A stretch of 64,000 nt of DNA, taken from positions 248,001 to 312,000 of the forward strand of contig CP102611.1 in assembly GCA_041874755.1 (NCBI GenBank). The letters run 5' to 3'. Shown here piece after piece: positions 9,256 through 17,925 of this stretch. The notes beneath the pieces are model-generated. The model had not been told where the DNA came from. It saw nothing but the letters and a program-made list of their open reading frames with translations, and did not search any database. The stretch comes from Chitinibacter sp. SCUT-21. GTDB lineage: Bacteria > Pseudomonadota > Gammaproteobacteria > Burkholderiales > Chitinibacteraceae. Every line of letters starts with the position of its first letter. Positions within the stretch are counted from its first letter, which is position 1. The position numbers and the translations under genes are program-made.

Positions 9256-10062
9256 TTAACAGCAGAATATCCCTTTGGCGCGGAATTGCTCACGTACGCG
9301 GTGTACAACTTCGGTGCTCGGTGGCTTGGTTTCGCCTAGCTCGTATTTCAAGCCCAGTTCTTCCCACTTGTTCTCACCCATTTTATGAAACGGTAGCACT
9401 TCGATTCGCTCGAGCACGTCAGGGTAAGAGCGATTCATCTGATCAAGGTAATCAGCCAGTAATTGCACATCGGCTTCGTCATCTGACCACCCTGGTACCA
9501 GCACATAGCGCAACCAGATCTTTTTGCCCATTTTGAACAGTCGCTCGGCAAAATCGAGCGTTGGCTGCAATGGTTTGCCCGTTAGCGCTTCATAACGCTC
9601 AGGGTTCATTTGCTTAATATCGAGCAAGACCAAATCGATATTGTCGAAATATTCATCGGGCAAATGTGCAGCTAAAAAACCTTGCGTATCGAGCGCAGTA
9701 TGAATGCGTAAATCGTGCTTAGCGCGGCGGAAAATCTCGCCGATAAAGTGCGCCTGCATCAAGGGCTCGCCACCCGAAATGGTTAAGCCCCCTGCCACAC
9801 GTAAAAAGCTCGCGTACTTACCAATCTCGGCCACAATCGCGTCTACCGTCCACGCCTTGCCCGCGTGCAGCTTCCATGTATCTGGGTTGTGGCAATACAG
9901 GCAACGAAACTGACAACCACTGACAAACAGCGCGAAGCGCATTCCAGGGCCATCAACGGCAGCACCCGTTTCAATCGAGTGGATATAGCCAATTTGATTG
10001 CCATCTGCATCAAACGCAGCAGGAACGATCTCGCCAGCTGGTTTCGCTTGTTCTTGAGCCAT
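9256..10062 (-). CDS. pflA: Pyruvate formate-lyase activating enzyme (radical SAM)
   Basis: Radical SAM enzyme that abstracts a hydrogen from the glycyl residue of PflB, turning on anaerobic pyruvate cleavage. The cluster motif CQFRCLYCHNP (CX3CX2C) is intact near residue 53. GGLTISGGEPLMQ and the C-terminal region typical of PFL activases are present. The ATG at 10062 gives 268 residues, with GGA about 7 nt upstream; a TTG four codons earlier was rejected. The first ~20 residues are an extension relative to E. coli PflA. It lies downstream of pflB and the small glycyl-radical gene, on the same strand but behind a terminator. Confidence 0.93.
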   Translation of the reverse strand: MAQEQAKPAGEIVPAAFDADGNQIGYIHSIETGAAVDGPGMRFALFVSGCQFRCLYCHNPDTWKLHAGKAWTVDAIVAEIGKYASFLRVAGGLTISGGEPLMQAHFIGEIFRRAKHDLRIHTALDTQGFLAAHLPDEYFDNIDLVLLDIKQMNPERYEALTGKPLQPTLDFAERLFKMGKKIWLRYVLVPGWSDDEADVQLLADYLDQMNRSYPDVLERIEVLPFHKMGENKWEELGLKYELGETKPPSTEVVHRVREQFRAKGIFCC

Positions 10063-10124
10063 GCTCGAATCCAAAAGAGTTAAAAGTGTTTAAAGCAATA
10101 TCAAGATAATACCTTGCCACATAG

Positions 10125-10162
10125 AAAAACGGACCGCTGGCAAGGCCTTGCGATCCGTTTTT
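10125..10162. terminator. Terminator between the small glycyl-radical gene and pflA
   Basis: ACGGA (10129-10133) pairs with TCCGT (10154-10158), with an inner stem around a palindromic CAAGGCCTTG. A-run and T-run lie on the two sides. It should stop most read-through from pflB/grcA into pflA. Confidence 0.75.
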
Positions 10163-10180
10163 TATCCGTACAAAGGCAAT

Positions 10181-10366
10181 TTAGCACTTATCGTGGAAGG
10201 TCCGATTAATCACATCAAGCTGCTGCTCACGCGTCAATTTAACAAAATTAACGGCATAGCCAGATACGCGAACGGTCAATTGCGGATATTTATCCGGATT
10301 TTCCATCGCGTCTTCTAGCGTTTCTTTGTTAAGCACATTCATATTCAGGTGAAATAACTGAGCCAT
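10181..10366 (-). CDS. grcA: Minimal stand-alone glycyl-radical protein (GrcA-like), 61 aa
   Basis: It consists only of the extreme C-terminal domain of pyruvate formate-lyase: [11 protein letters not shown] at the start, the glycyl-radical loop RVSGYAVNF, and INRTFHDKC at the end. Residues 3-61 match the C-terminus of the neighbouring PflB at 51 of 59 positions by my hand alignment. Its role is probably that of E. coli GrcA/YfiD, a spare part that restores PFL activity when oxygen cleaves the enzyme at its radical glycine. GrcA is about 127 residues, so this protein lacks the usual N-terminal half. A textbook ribosome binding site (AAGGA, 7 nt spacing) precedes the ATG, so it is a translated gene and not debris. 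Function is inferred. Confidence 0.85.
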   Translation of the reverse strand: MAQLFHLNMNVLNKETLEDAMENPDKYPQLTVRVSGYAVNFVKLTREQQLDVINRTFHDKC

Positions 10367-10415
10367 GATTAATCCTTGTGGGTATATGACTATAGGACTC
10401 TATTTGACTGACCTA

Positions 10416-10446
10416 CCCAGCAATACCCTTTTGGAGTATTGCTGGG
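10416..10446 (-). promoter_or_regulatory. Intercistronic hairpin between pflB and grcA, without U-tract
   Basis: An 11-bp perfect stem (CCCAGCAATAC, 10416-10426, with 10436-10446) has a 9-nt loop. On the minus strand no T-run follows, so it is more likely an RNA-stability or partial-termination hairpin that lets transcription continue into the small glycyl-radical gene. Confidence 0.6.
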
Positions 10447-10456
10447 CTTTAGCCTG

Positions 10457-12802
10457 TTAGCACTTCGCGTGGAAAGTACGGTTGATCACGTCCATTTGCT
10501 GCTCACGCGTCAACTTAACAAAGTTAACCGCGTAGCCTGAGACACGAATCGTTAATTGCGGATAGTTTTCTGGGTGCTCCATCGCGTCCAGCAAAGTATC
10601 TTTGTTCAAGACGTTCATGTTCAGATGGAACAATTGATCTGGACCTTCTTCCAGCTCAGCCAGTTTTTGATCCACTTTGTCACGGCTTTCGCACATGCTG
10701 CAATCTTCACCGTGCGGTCCAAACAAACCGTCAATCGACGCTGCCAGCGTTTTCACGCGATCCGCTGCATTGTGACCCAGTGCGTCTGGCGTCATCGACG
10801 CAGTCCAAGACACGCCGTCCAGCGCTGATTCATACGGAATCTTCGATACCGAAAAGCCAGCGGCAACGAAACCATTGGTGTCACGACCATTCATTGGGTT
10901 TGCACCTGGCGAGAATGGCGCGCCTGAGCGACGACCGTCTGGCGTGTTACCCGTTTTCTTACCGTAAACCACGTTCGACGTGATCGTCAGCACTGATTGC
11001 GTTGGCATTGAATCACGGTAGAACACAGGCTGCGCTTTGATTTTTTCCATAAACGCAGTCGACAACCACACCGCGATGTCATCCGCGCGATCATCATTAT
11101 TGCCATACGCTGGGTATTCGCCGTCAATCACATAATCCACCGCCAAGCCCGCCTCATTGCGTTTGATATGCACTTTGGCGTGTTTCACGGCCGACAAAGA
11201 GTCCGCAGCGACTGACAAGCCAGCGATACCACACGCCATCGTGCGCAAGATGTCACGATCGTGCAGTGCCATCTCGATACGCTCGTACGCGTATTTATCG
11301 TGCATGTAGTGAATTGAATTGAGCGCAGTCACGTAGGTTTTTGCGAGCCAATCGAGCATTTTGTCGTATTTGGCCATCAATTCGTCGTACTCAAGTACGT
11401 CGCCTTTGATCGGCTCAAAGCCTTTGGCAACCAATTTGCCGGTTTTCTCGTCCACACCACCATTGATGGCGTAAAGCATGGCTTTGGCCAAATTCACACG
11501 AGCACCAAAGAACTGCATTTGTTTACCCACGCGCATGGCGGATACACAACAAGCGATGGCGTAATCGTCACCCCATTTCGGGCGCATCAAATCGTCGTTT
11601 TCGTACTGAATCGCTGAGGTGTCGATCGACACTTTCGCGCAGAACTCTTTAAAGCCTTGTGGGAATGAAGTTGACCACAGCACAGTCAAGTTTGGCTCAG
11701 GCGCAGGTCCCAAGTTGTACAGTGTGTTTAGTACGCGGAAGCTTGATTTGGTCACCAAAGTGCGGCCATCTTCACCCATGCCACCGATCGATTCAGTCAC
11801 CCAAGTTGGATCACCTGAGAACAAATCATCGTATTCTGGTGTACGCAAGAAGCGCACAATACGCAGCTTCATTACGAGGTGGTCGATGTATTCTTGAGCT
11901 TGCGCTTCAGTGATGCGGCCTTCTTTGATATCGCGCTCGAAATAAATATCGAGGAAAGTCGAAATCCGGCCAATCGACATCGCAGCGCCGTTTTGCTCTT
12001 TTACCGCAGCCAAGTAGCCAAAGTACAGCCACTGCACTGCTTCTTGCGCGGTTGCCGCTGGGCGACTGATGTCAAAGCCATATTTTTTGGCCATGACTTT
12101 CAATTCGTTCAGCGCTTTGATTTGCTCAGCCAACTCTTCACGCAGACGAATGACGCTTTCAGTGAAAGCAACGTCGTCAAGTTCAGCTTTCTCGCGTTTT
12201 TTATCGGCAATCAAGAAATCGATGCCGTACAGCGCAACACGACGGTAGTCACCGATAATACGGCCACGGCCATAAGAGTCTGGCAGACCAGTAATTACAC
12301 CTGAGCTACGGCAGGCCATGATTTCTGGCGTGTATGCATCAAACACGGCGTTGTTATGGTCTTTACGGTATTTGGTGTAAATCTCTTCGATTTGTGGATT
12401 CATTTCGAAGTGATAGGCCGCCAAACCGTTTTGCACCATACGCAAACCGCCATTCGGCATAATCGCGCGACGCAAAGGTGCATCGGTTTGCAGACCAACA
12501 ATCGTCTCAAGATCTTTGTTGATATAACCCGCATCGTGCGCGGTAATGGTCGAGCCAAACTGAGCCGAAACTTCCAGCACGCCACGTTTACGCTCTTCTT
12601 TGAGTAAAACCGACAACTCGTTCCACAATTGGGTAGTGCGCTCAGTTGGGCCAGCCAAGAAACTGTCATCGCCTAAGTAAGGGGTGTAGTTCGCTTGGAT
12701 AAAGTCACGGACTTCAACTTTGGATTGCCACTCGCCGGCGGCAAAACCACGCCAAGCGTCTAGTTGAGATTGATCCAAAGATTTATCGATGGGGGCGTTC
12801 AT
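10457..12802 (-). CDS. pflB: Formate C-acetyltransferase (pyruvate formate-lyase)
   Basis: Anaerobic, non-oxidative cleavage of pyruvate + CoA to acetyl-CoA + formate, via a glycyl radical. The 781 residues match full-length PFL. The active-site tandem cysteines are present ([13 protein letters not shown], near residue 430). The glycyl-radical motif RVSGYAVNF is near the C-terminus, followed by NRTFHAKC. The start is the ATG at 12802 with AAGGAG 7 nt upstream; an earlier in-frame ATG/TTG is ignored. No focA formate channel is next to it. Downstream come the minimal glycyl-radical gene and pflA. Oxygen-responsive control is likely but no clean FNR box was found. Confidence 0.95.
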   Translation of the reverse strand: MNAPIDKSLDQSQLDAWRGFAAGEWQSKVEVRDFIQANYTPYLGDDSFLAGPTERTTQLWNELSVLLKEERKRGVLEVSAQFGSTITAHDAGYINKDLETIVGLQTDAPLRRAIMPNGGLRMVQNGLAAYHFEMNPQIEEIYTKYRKDHNNAVFDAYTPEIMACRSSGVITGLPDSYGRGRIIGDYRRVALYGIDFLIADKKREKAELDDVAFTESVIRLREELAEQIKALNELKVMAKKYGFDISRPAATAQEAVQWLYFGYLAAVKEQNGAAMSIGRISTFLDIYFERDIKEGRITEAQAQEYIDHLVMKLRIVRFLRTPEYDDLFSGDPTWVTESIGGMGEDGRTLVTKSSFRVLNTLYNLGPAPEPNLTVLWSTSFPQGFKEFCAKVSIDTSAIQYENDDLMRPKWGDDYAIACCVSAMRVGKQMQFFGARVNLAKAMLYAINGGVDEKTGKLVAKGFEPIKGDVLEYDELMAKYDKMLDWLAKTYVTALNSIHYMHDKYAYERIEMALHDRDILRTMACGIAGLSVAADSLSAVKHAKVHIKRNEAGLAVDYVIDGEYPAYGNNDDRADDIAVWLSTAFMEKIKAQPVFYRDSMPTQSVLTITSNVVYGKKTGNTPDGRRSGAPFSPGANPMNGRDTNGFVAAGFSVSKIPYESALDGVSWTASMTPDALGHNAADRVKTLAASIDGLFGPHGEDCSMCESRDKVDQKLAELEEGPDQLFHLNMNVLNKDTLLDAMEHPENYPQLTIRVSGYAVNFVKLTREQQMDVINRTFHAKC

Positions 12803-13154
12803 GTGAATCTCCTTGTGGCGATGTCGGCTGGACATCATGAGCCAAAACAGCTTTTGGCGTGTTTTACTGTGTATCGCTCTTATTTGATTGGCCTAGAGCG
12901 ATATTAATAATGACATCAAACTATCGTAGCAACTTGCCTTGAAATAAAGTTGATATAAGTCAGTATTCCAGATTTGTTGCGATTGAATTTGCACTACAAA
13001 TTTGATCAAGCCTATGGGCGGCGAATATGTAAACTCGTAGCGATTCGTAATCACGCTGAAGTTATCATACCCTTTGTTTTCAAACGACGAAATGCAAAAA
13101 TAAGTACTTTATAAGGCAAATAATTACGTCATCGGCATAATCAATTTGAGTCCC
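12803..13154. other. Intergenic region upstream of pflB (about 350 bp, AT-rich)
   Basis: It must hold the pflB promoter. Several TTGAT/ATCAA half-sites occur (for example around 12886, 12916, 12951 and 12991), but none forms a full TTGAT-N4-ATCAA FNR/ANR palindrome. No ORF with a ribosome binding site, tRNA or strong terminator was seen. Confidence 0.5.
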
Positions 13155-13313
13155 CTAGTCATCCATATCCTGATGCTCGTAAACACCTTTGCCGACATAA
13201 ACAATATGATCTTCAGCATGAAGTTGGTTGTATAGCTCTTCTAACTGTTCGGGCTTTAGTTGATCTAAGAGTTTGGCAATCGCGACTTTGACCTGCTCAG
13301 CATTCATTGACAT
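13155..13313 (-). CDS. Small acidic hypothetical protein, 52 aa
   Basis: A short gene starting at the ATG at 13313, with an excellent ribosome binding site (AGGAGA, 6 nt spacing), ending in TAG. The product (MSMNAEQVKVAIAKLLDQL... EHQDMDD) is soluble. It has a probable amphipathic helix at residues 4-32 rich in L, E and Q, and an acidic tail. It follows the VanZ-like gene by about 29 nt on the same strand and could be the last gene of that operon. I do not recognise a family. Evidence for coding is the SD, codon pattern and helix-like periodicity. Confidence 0.65.
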   Translation of the reverse strand: MSMNAEQVKVAIAKLLDQLKPEQLEELYNQLHAEDHIVYVGKGVYEHQDMDD

Positions 13314-13342
13314 GAGACTCTCCTATCACTTGGATAAAAGAA

Positions 13343-13693
13343 TTATAGAAATTTCACGCCGCTAGCGATAAGAATCCGACAAACTAGCAGACCGATGAGC
13401 GCACCCAGTCCGTTGGCCACCATATCGAGCACATCAAAGCTGCGCCAACTTGTCAGGGACTGCGCTAGCTCGACTGTGACCCCCATGCCAGCAGCAAATA
13501 ACCAAACGCGTAGTAAACCTGGTTTTAAACGGAAAGCAAAAAATGCCAATATGGCGTAAGCAAAGAAATGCTGGAATTTATCGCCATTCTCAACCGTTGG
13601 GGGTGGCGATGGCATAAGTGAACCTATCCAAATTGCCAGCGCCCAGACAATTAAGCAAACCCTTTTGAATTTGGCGTCGTTGACAAAATTCAT
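13343..13693 (-). CDS. VanZ-like membrane protein
   Basis: A 116-residue inner-membrane protein with about four hydrophobic segments (residues 10-27, 43-57, 61-80, 92-112). It has the VanZ-family pattern: WIGSLMPSPPP after the first helix, DKFQHFFAYAILAFFAF, and ELAQSLTSWRSFDVLDMVANGLG. It is the common small VanZ form of proteobacteria, not linked here to glycopeptide resistance; the molecular role is unknown. Its start overlaps the stop of the Smr gene by 4 nt (ATGA), so the two are translationally coupled. Confidence 0.82.
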   Translation of the reverse strand: MNFVNDAKFKRVCLIVWALAIWIGSLMPSPPPTVENGDKFQHFFAYAILAFFAFRLKPGLLRVWLFAAGMGVTVELAQSLTSWRSFDVLDMVANGLGALIGLLVCRILIASGVKFL

Positions 13694-14319
13694 AAATGTT
13701 TTTTCCTTGATTTAAGTAATACTAGTACCGCGCCAGAACAACCCTGCGTCGGATTGGCTTGTGTAAAAGCAAGCACTTCCTCGCGTTGTGCCAGCCAGTT
13801 TTTTAGCTTTAGTTTTAAGATTGGCACACCCTCTTTCGAACTCAGTCCTTTGCCGTGGATGATGCGCACACAGCGATATTGTTGCTCAATTGCTTGCGCT
13901 AAAAAATGAACCACTTTATGTCGTGCAGAATCGACTGTTTCTCCATGCAAATCTAATTGGTCATCGATTGACCATTGACCTTTTTTGAGTTTCTTTAATA
14001 CATCCAAGCGTAAGCCAGGCTTCATGAACATTAATTGTTCTCCCGGCCCCAGTTCATCCCAGGGCCAAAAATCACTCATGTTTTCATGCGTCTCGATGTG
14101 CTGCATAATTTGTTTGCGTGGCCACGGGCTAATAGGATCTAGGACGTGAGTTGCCTCTCGCGTAGCTTTCAATAGGGGCGTAACACCGTGCATCGCTTGT
14201 AAAAACAAATCGTGCTCACTAATTTGCCTTGCCGACGGCTTCAAGGTTTTTTTGAGTTTTGACGTTTCAGTCAGGCCCTTGCGAAACTGTTTCAACATGC
14301 TGAGCGATTTTTTATCCAT
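13690..14319 (-). CDS. Smr-domain protein
   Basis: The 209-residue protein has a lysine-rich N-terminus and a C-terminal Smr domain (about residues 118-205) with the hallmark DLHGETVDSARHKV and the HGKG motif (IIHGKGLSSKEG). Smr domains act as endonucleases on DNA or RNA. The architecture resembles YdaL/SmrA or SmrB; SmrB of E. coli cleaves mRNA on collided ribosomes, but orthology cannot be decided by eye. First gene of a short operon with the VanZ-like gene, divergent from hslR. Confidence 0.85.
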   Translation of the reverse strand: MDKKSLSMLKQFRKGLTETSKLKKTLKPSARQISEHDLFLQAMHGVTPLLKATREATHVLDPISPWPRKQIMQHIETHENMSDFWPWDELGPGEQLMFMKPGLRLDVLKKLKKGQWSIDDQLDLHGETVDSARHKVVHFLAQAIEQQYRCVRIIHGKGLSSKEGVPILKLKLKNWLAQREEVLAFTQANPTQGCSGAVLVLLKSRKKHL

Positions 14320-14367
14320 AGGTAGAAACCGTGCAGGTGAGGATAATGTGGAAAATTGGAGTGAGAA

Positions 14368-14766
14368 TTGGCTGAAAAAGTACGTCTAGATAAATGGCTG
14401 TGGGCGGCTCGATTTTTTAAAACACGCTCTATTGCCATCGCAGCTATTGATGCGGGCCATATTAACCTGAATGGCGAGCGTGTTAAACCCGCACGCGGGG
14501 TAACCGTGGGGGATAGTCTAAGAATCCATGCCCCACACGGCAATTTTGAAGTAGAAGTTCTTGGGTTGAGCGAACAGCGCCGATCTGCAGAGCTTGCTCG
14601 CAGCCTCTATAGTGAAACAGAAAGAAGTGCTGAAAAACGCAAGCTAGATCAATTTGCAAAAGCACTTGAACCACAATTTGATCATCCGCATGTCCGCGGT
14701 CGACCAACAAAAAAATGGCGAAGAAAATTAGATGCGCTAGACGTTCACAATCCGAACAATAGCTAA
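14368..14766 (+). CDS. hslR: Heat-shock protein 15 homologue, S4-domain RNA-binding protein
   Basis: A 132-residue protein with an N-terminal S4 domain (VRLDKWLWAARFFKTRSIA...INLNGERVKPARGV) and a basic C-terminal tail (GRPTKKWRRKLD). E. coli Hsp15 binds stalled 50S subunits that carry peptidyl-tRNA and helps recycle them. The only possible start is a TTG at 14368, because an in-frame stop lies two codons upstream. GGAG 6 nt before it supports this rare start. The next gene, a diguanylate cyclase, begins 8 nt downstream. Confidence 0.88.
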   Translation: MAEKVRLDKWLWAARFFKTRSIAIAAIDAGHINLNGERVKPARGVTVGDSLRIHAPHGNFEVEVLGLSEQRRSAELARSLYSETERSAEKRKLDQFAKALEPQFDHPHVRGRPTKKWRRKLDALDVHNPNNS

Positions 14767-14774
14767 AGGAAAAT

Positions 14775-16040
14775 ATGTCTATTTTTGCTAAAAAGCTGGT
14801 CTATTTCGTCTCCCCGAAACTGGAGCTGTTTCAAGAATTAGCTCGGCAACTGCAGTTTTTCGGATTTGATTTTCGTGCCTTTGATCGTAACAGCTCATTA
14901 TTGGCTGCCCTGTATACCGATAAGCCATCGATCATCATGCTTGACGAATCTGGCACGTCTGATGTTACGGCAAGTCAATGTCTACCCTTATTGACGAAGC
15001 TATTTAAAGGCCCAATTTTCTTAGCTAACTATGGGTTTGATCTCGCCAAGCAGTTAGAATATTTGCGTCTTGGTGTCACTGATTTTGTTTCTCACCCTAT
15101 AAGCCTGCAATCGCTGATTGATCGGCTTGATCAGCAAGAAGAAAAAGAGCTCGTTCGCCCCTACAAAGTGCTCTTGGTCGACGATTCGGAGACCGTGGCA
15201 AAGTGGGCTCATTCTGTTCTGAATGGTGCCGGAATGCTCTTTAAACACCTTACCGACCCGCTTCGCGTCATAGATTCACTAGAGAGTTTTCAACCCGATA
15301 TTCTGCTACTCGACGTATACATGCCCCAATGCAAAGGGGATGAAATCGCTAAATTAATTCGCCAGCGCCCTCAATTTGATTCAATCCCCATTGTATTTCT
15401 ATCGACTGAAACGCATCGCGGTCGCCAGTTGATGGCCCGTAGCATGGGAGGAGATGATTTTTTAGTGAAAAATATGGAGGCGGATGAGTTAATTGCCGCG
15501 GTGGGCATTATTGCCGAACGTTACCGTACATTAAGACGCTGGATGACGCGTGATAGCCTTACAGGGCTACTAAATCACACCAATATTGTTGAATCACTGA
15601 GCCGTGAAGTTACACGTGCACACAAAGAGTCACGCCAACTGGCCTATGCAATGATCGACATTGATTTCTTCAAGCAAATCAATGACAAATATGGCCATCC
15701 GGTCGGAGACAGGGTTATTAAAAGTTTATCTCGACTCCTCAAAGCCTCGATGCCAAATCCCGATGCAGTGGGTCGCTATGGCGGTGAAGAATTTGCTTTA
15801 ATTTGGACCGATCATACTCAAATTCGAGCTGCGCAGCGCACAGACGAGTTGCGTATTCTGTTTCATGAACTTGCACACTCGAATGAAAACGGCCATTTTA
15901 ATGCCTCATTCAGTGCGGGTGTGGCGCAACTAGAAGATGGCATGACAGCACAAGACTTAATTGATGCAGCAGACAAAGCCCTATACCAGGCAAAAGCCGC
16001 GGGTCGAAACCAAGTAGGTCTAGCCTCCAAACAACCTTAA
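14775..16040 (+). CDS. PleD-like diguanylate cyclase (REC-REC-GGDEF)
   Basis: The 421-residue cytoplasmic protein has three domains. Residues 5-115 are a degenerate receiver: the N-terminal acidic pair is missing (YFVSPK) and the conserved K-P is H-P. Residues 130-245 are an intact receiver (LLVDDSE, acceptor D in LLLDVYMP). Residues 258-418 are a GGDEF cyclase with an active GGEEF signature. The I-site RxxD is replaced by PNPD, so product inhibition at this site is unlikely. It should make c-di-GMP after phosphorylation of the second receiver; the partner kinase is unknown. A good SD (AAAGGAAA) precedes the ATG. Confidence 0.92.
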   Translation: MSIFAKKLVYFVSPKLELFQELARQLQFFGFDFRAFDRNSSLLAALYTDKPSIIMLDESGTSDVTASQCLPLLTKLFKGPIFLANYGFDLAKQLEYLRLGVTDFVSHPISLQSLIDRLDQQEEKELVRPYKVLLVDDSETVAKWAHSVLNGAGMLFKHLTDPLRVIDSLESFQPDILLLDVYMPQCKGDEIAKLIRQRPQFDSIPIVFLSTETHRGRQLMARSMGGDDFLVKNMEADELIAAVGIIAERYRTLRRWMTRDSLTGLLNHTNIVESLSREVTRAHKESRQLAYAMIDIDFFKQINDKYGHPVGDRVIKSLSRLLKASMPNPDAVGRYGGEEFALIWTDHTQIRAAQRTDELRILFHELAHSNENGHFNASFSAGVAQLEDGMTAQDLIDAADKALYQAKAAGRNQVGLASKQP

Positions 16041-16053
16041 CAATTTCATACTT

Positions 16054-17850
16054 ATGTCAATTTATTATCAAATTTCAATATTAGATGCTGCCACACACCG
16101 CTTTGCAGTCAAACTCACGATCAACAACCCTGATCGCAACGGCCAACAATTACAGCTACCCGTCTGGATTCCTGGTAGCTATTTGATTCGTGAGTTTGCA
16201 CGTCATATCGTGCAGCTAACTGCTACTTCAGTCGGAAAGAAACTTCAGGTTACAAAAGTAAATAAATCGACTTGGCAAGTATCGCCAAGTGAGCACCCAA
16301 TTGTGGTTGAGTATGAGGTTTATGCCTTTGATTTATCAGTGCGCGGCGCCTATCTTGACCAGACTCGGGCGTTTTTTAATGGCACAAGCGTGTTTCTTGC
16401 GGTACAAGGTCAATTAGATAGCCCTTGTGAGGTATCTATTTGCGCCGCCGATTTTTACAGCGAGTTGGATTGGAAAGTGGCTACCGGCATGACCGCCATA
16501 ACTGTTGACTCGTCAGGGTTTGGTCTTTACCGCGCAGGAAATTACGACGAATTGATTGATTGTCCTGTTGAAGTGAGTGATTTTTCTTTGCTGGAATTTG
16601 AAGCATGTGGCGTTCCTCATAAAATGGTTATTTCAGGCCGTCATACTGCTGATTTGGAGCGACTGGTTAAAGATCTCAAGCCCATTTGCGAATATCAAAT
16701 TCGTCTATTTGGTGAGCCTGCACCATTTAAACACTACCTATTTATGACCGTAGCAGTTGGTGATGGCTATGGTGGGCTTGAGCATCGCAATTCCACGGCC
16801 CTAATATGTAGCCGGAATGACTTACCACAACGAGGCGACCCCGCACTGAGTGCTGGTTATCGTCAATTTTTGGGCTTATGTAGCCACGAGTACTTTCATA
16901 GCTGGAATGTAAAAAGAATCAAACCGGCTGCCTTTGCGCCCTACGATTTACAGCAAGAAAACTACTCCACATTATTATGGGCCTTTGAGGGGGTCACTTC
17001 GTATTACGATGACCTTTGCCTACTGCGCGCGGGAATAATTAATATCGATGAGTATCTTGAATTGCTAGCTCAAACCGCCACCGCAGTTCAGAGGGGGTAT
17101 GGGCGCATAAGGCAGACACTAAATGACTCAAGCATTGATACGTGGGTTAAGTATTATCGGCAAGATGAAAACAGTCCGAATGAACTAGTAAGCTATTACA
17201 CAAAGGGTGCACTCGTAGCGCTATGTTTAGATCTCTACATTCGGACTGAAACTCAAAATCAAAAAGGGCTTGATGATGTCATGCAAGCGCTTTGGTTACG
17301 TTTTGGCAAAGACTTCGACCAGTATGGCAAGGGGGTTGGCGAGCAAGAGTGGGAATTGATCGCAAGCGAAGTGAGTGGCCTAGATTTGCGAGCATTTTTT
17401 GATTTGGCCATTCGTTCCACGCAAGACTTGCCAGTCGCACAATTACTACAAAAAATTGGAGTTGAAACTCAACTACGACCAAGTGCTGGGGCAAACGACA
17501 AAGGTGGTTGGATGGATACACTACCAAAACCTTGTTCAAGTTTTGGCATGCGCTATCAGTCAGAGCCTGCAGGGCTAAAAATCACCCATGTATTAGCTGG
17601 ACAAGCCGCAGCCCAAGCAGGTTTAGCCGCTGGCGATTTGATTCTAGCAATTGATGGGTTGCGAGCCACTTCTGCGAGCCTAGAAAAAATCACTGCGCAA
17701 ACTTCTTTCAACGAACCACTCCAAATTCACGTGTTTCGACGCGATGAATTAATGAGTTTTAATTTATCCCCCTTACCTAGTCCGTGTGATACCTATGGAT
17801 TTAGACTGCAGAAAGATTGCAAAGAATTAAAATTCGTTTTGCTGGCTTAA
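16054..17850 (+). CDS. M61-family metallopeptidase with PDZ domain
   Basis: The 598-residue protein belongs to the glycyl-aminopeptidase family M61. The zinc site is HEYFHSW (HExxH) near residue 278, with the downstream glutamate in FEGVTSYYDD. A C-terminal PDZ domain (about residues 500-580, GLKITHVLAGQAAAQAGL) follows. No signal peptide is visible, so it is probably cytosolic. It starts 13 nt after the cyclase gene and likely shares its transcript. The family releases N-terminal Gly/Ala; the physiological substrate is unknown. Confidence 0.9.
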   Translation: MSIYYQISILDAATHRFAVKLTINNPDRNGQQLQLPVWIPGSYLIREFARHIVQLTATSVGKKLQVTKVNKSTWQVSPSEHPIVVEYEVYAFDLSVRGAYLDQTRAFFNGTSVFLAVQGQLDSPCEVSICAADFYSELDWKVATGMTAITVDSSGFGLYRAGNYDELIDCPVEVSDFSLLEFEACGVPHKMVISGRHTADLERLVKDLKPICEYQIRLFGEPAPFKHYLFMTVAVGDGYGGLEHRNSTALICSRNDLPQRGDPALSAGYRQFLGLCSHEYFHSWNVKRIKPAAFAPYDLQQENYSTLLWAFEGVTSYYDDLCLLRAGIINIDEYLELLAQTATAVQRGYGRIRQTLNDSSIDTWVKYYRQDENSPNELVSYYTKGALVALCLDLYIRTETQNQKGLDDVMQALWLRFGKDFDQYGKGVGEQEWELIASEVSGLDLRAFFDLAIRSTQDLPVAQLLQKIGVETQLRPSAGANDKGGWMDTLPKPCSSFGMRYQSEPAGLKITHVLAGQAAAQAGLAAGDLILAIDGLRATSASLEKITAQTSFNEPLQIHVFRRDELMSFNLSPLPSPCDTYGFRLQKDCKELKFVLLA

Positions 17851-17925
17851 TGTTTACATGTAAATTGCGCATCGCACAATATTGGACTAAAACTAACTGT
17901 CGGCTCATCAGGTGCACAGTTGGTA

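Noticed and set aside
12880..13000. FNR/ANR boxes upstream of pflB
   Set aside because: Several TTGAT or ATCAA half-sites exist, but none is paired at the N4 spacing with fewer than two mismatches.
13155..13693. Toxin-antitoxin pair formed by the 52-residue protein and the VanZ-like protein
   Set aside because: The VanZ-like protein is a four-helix membrane protein of a known family and the small protein shows no antitoxin DNA-binding motif.
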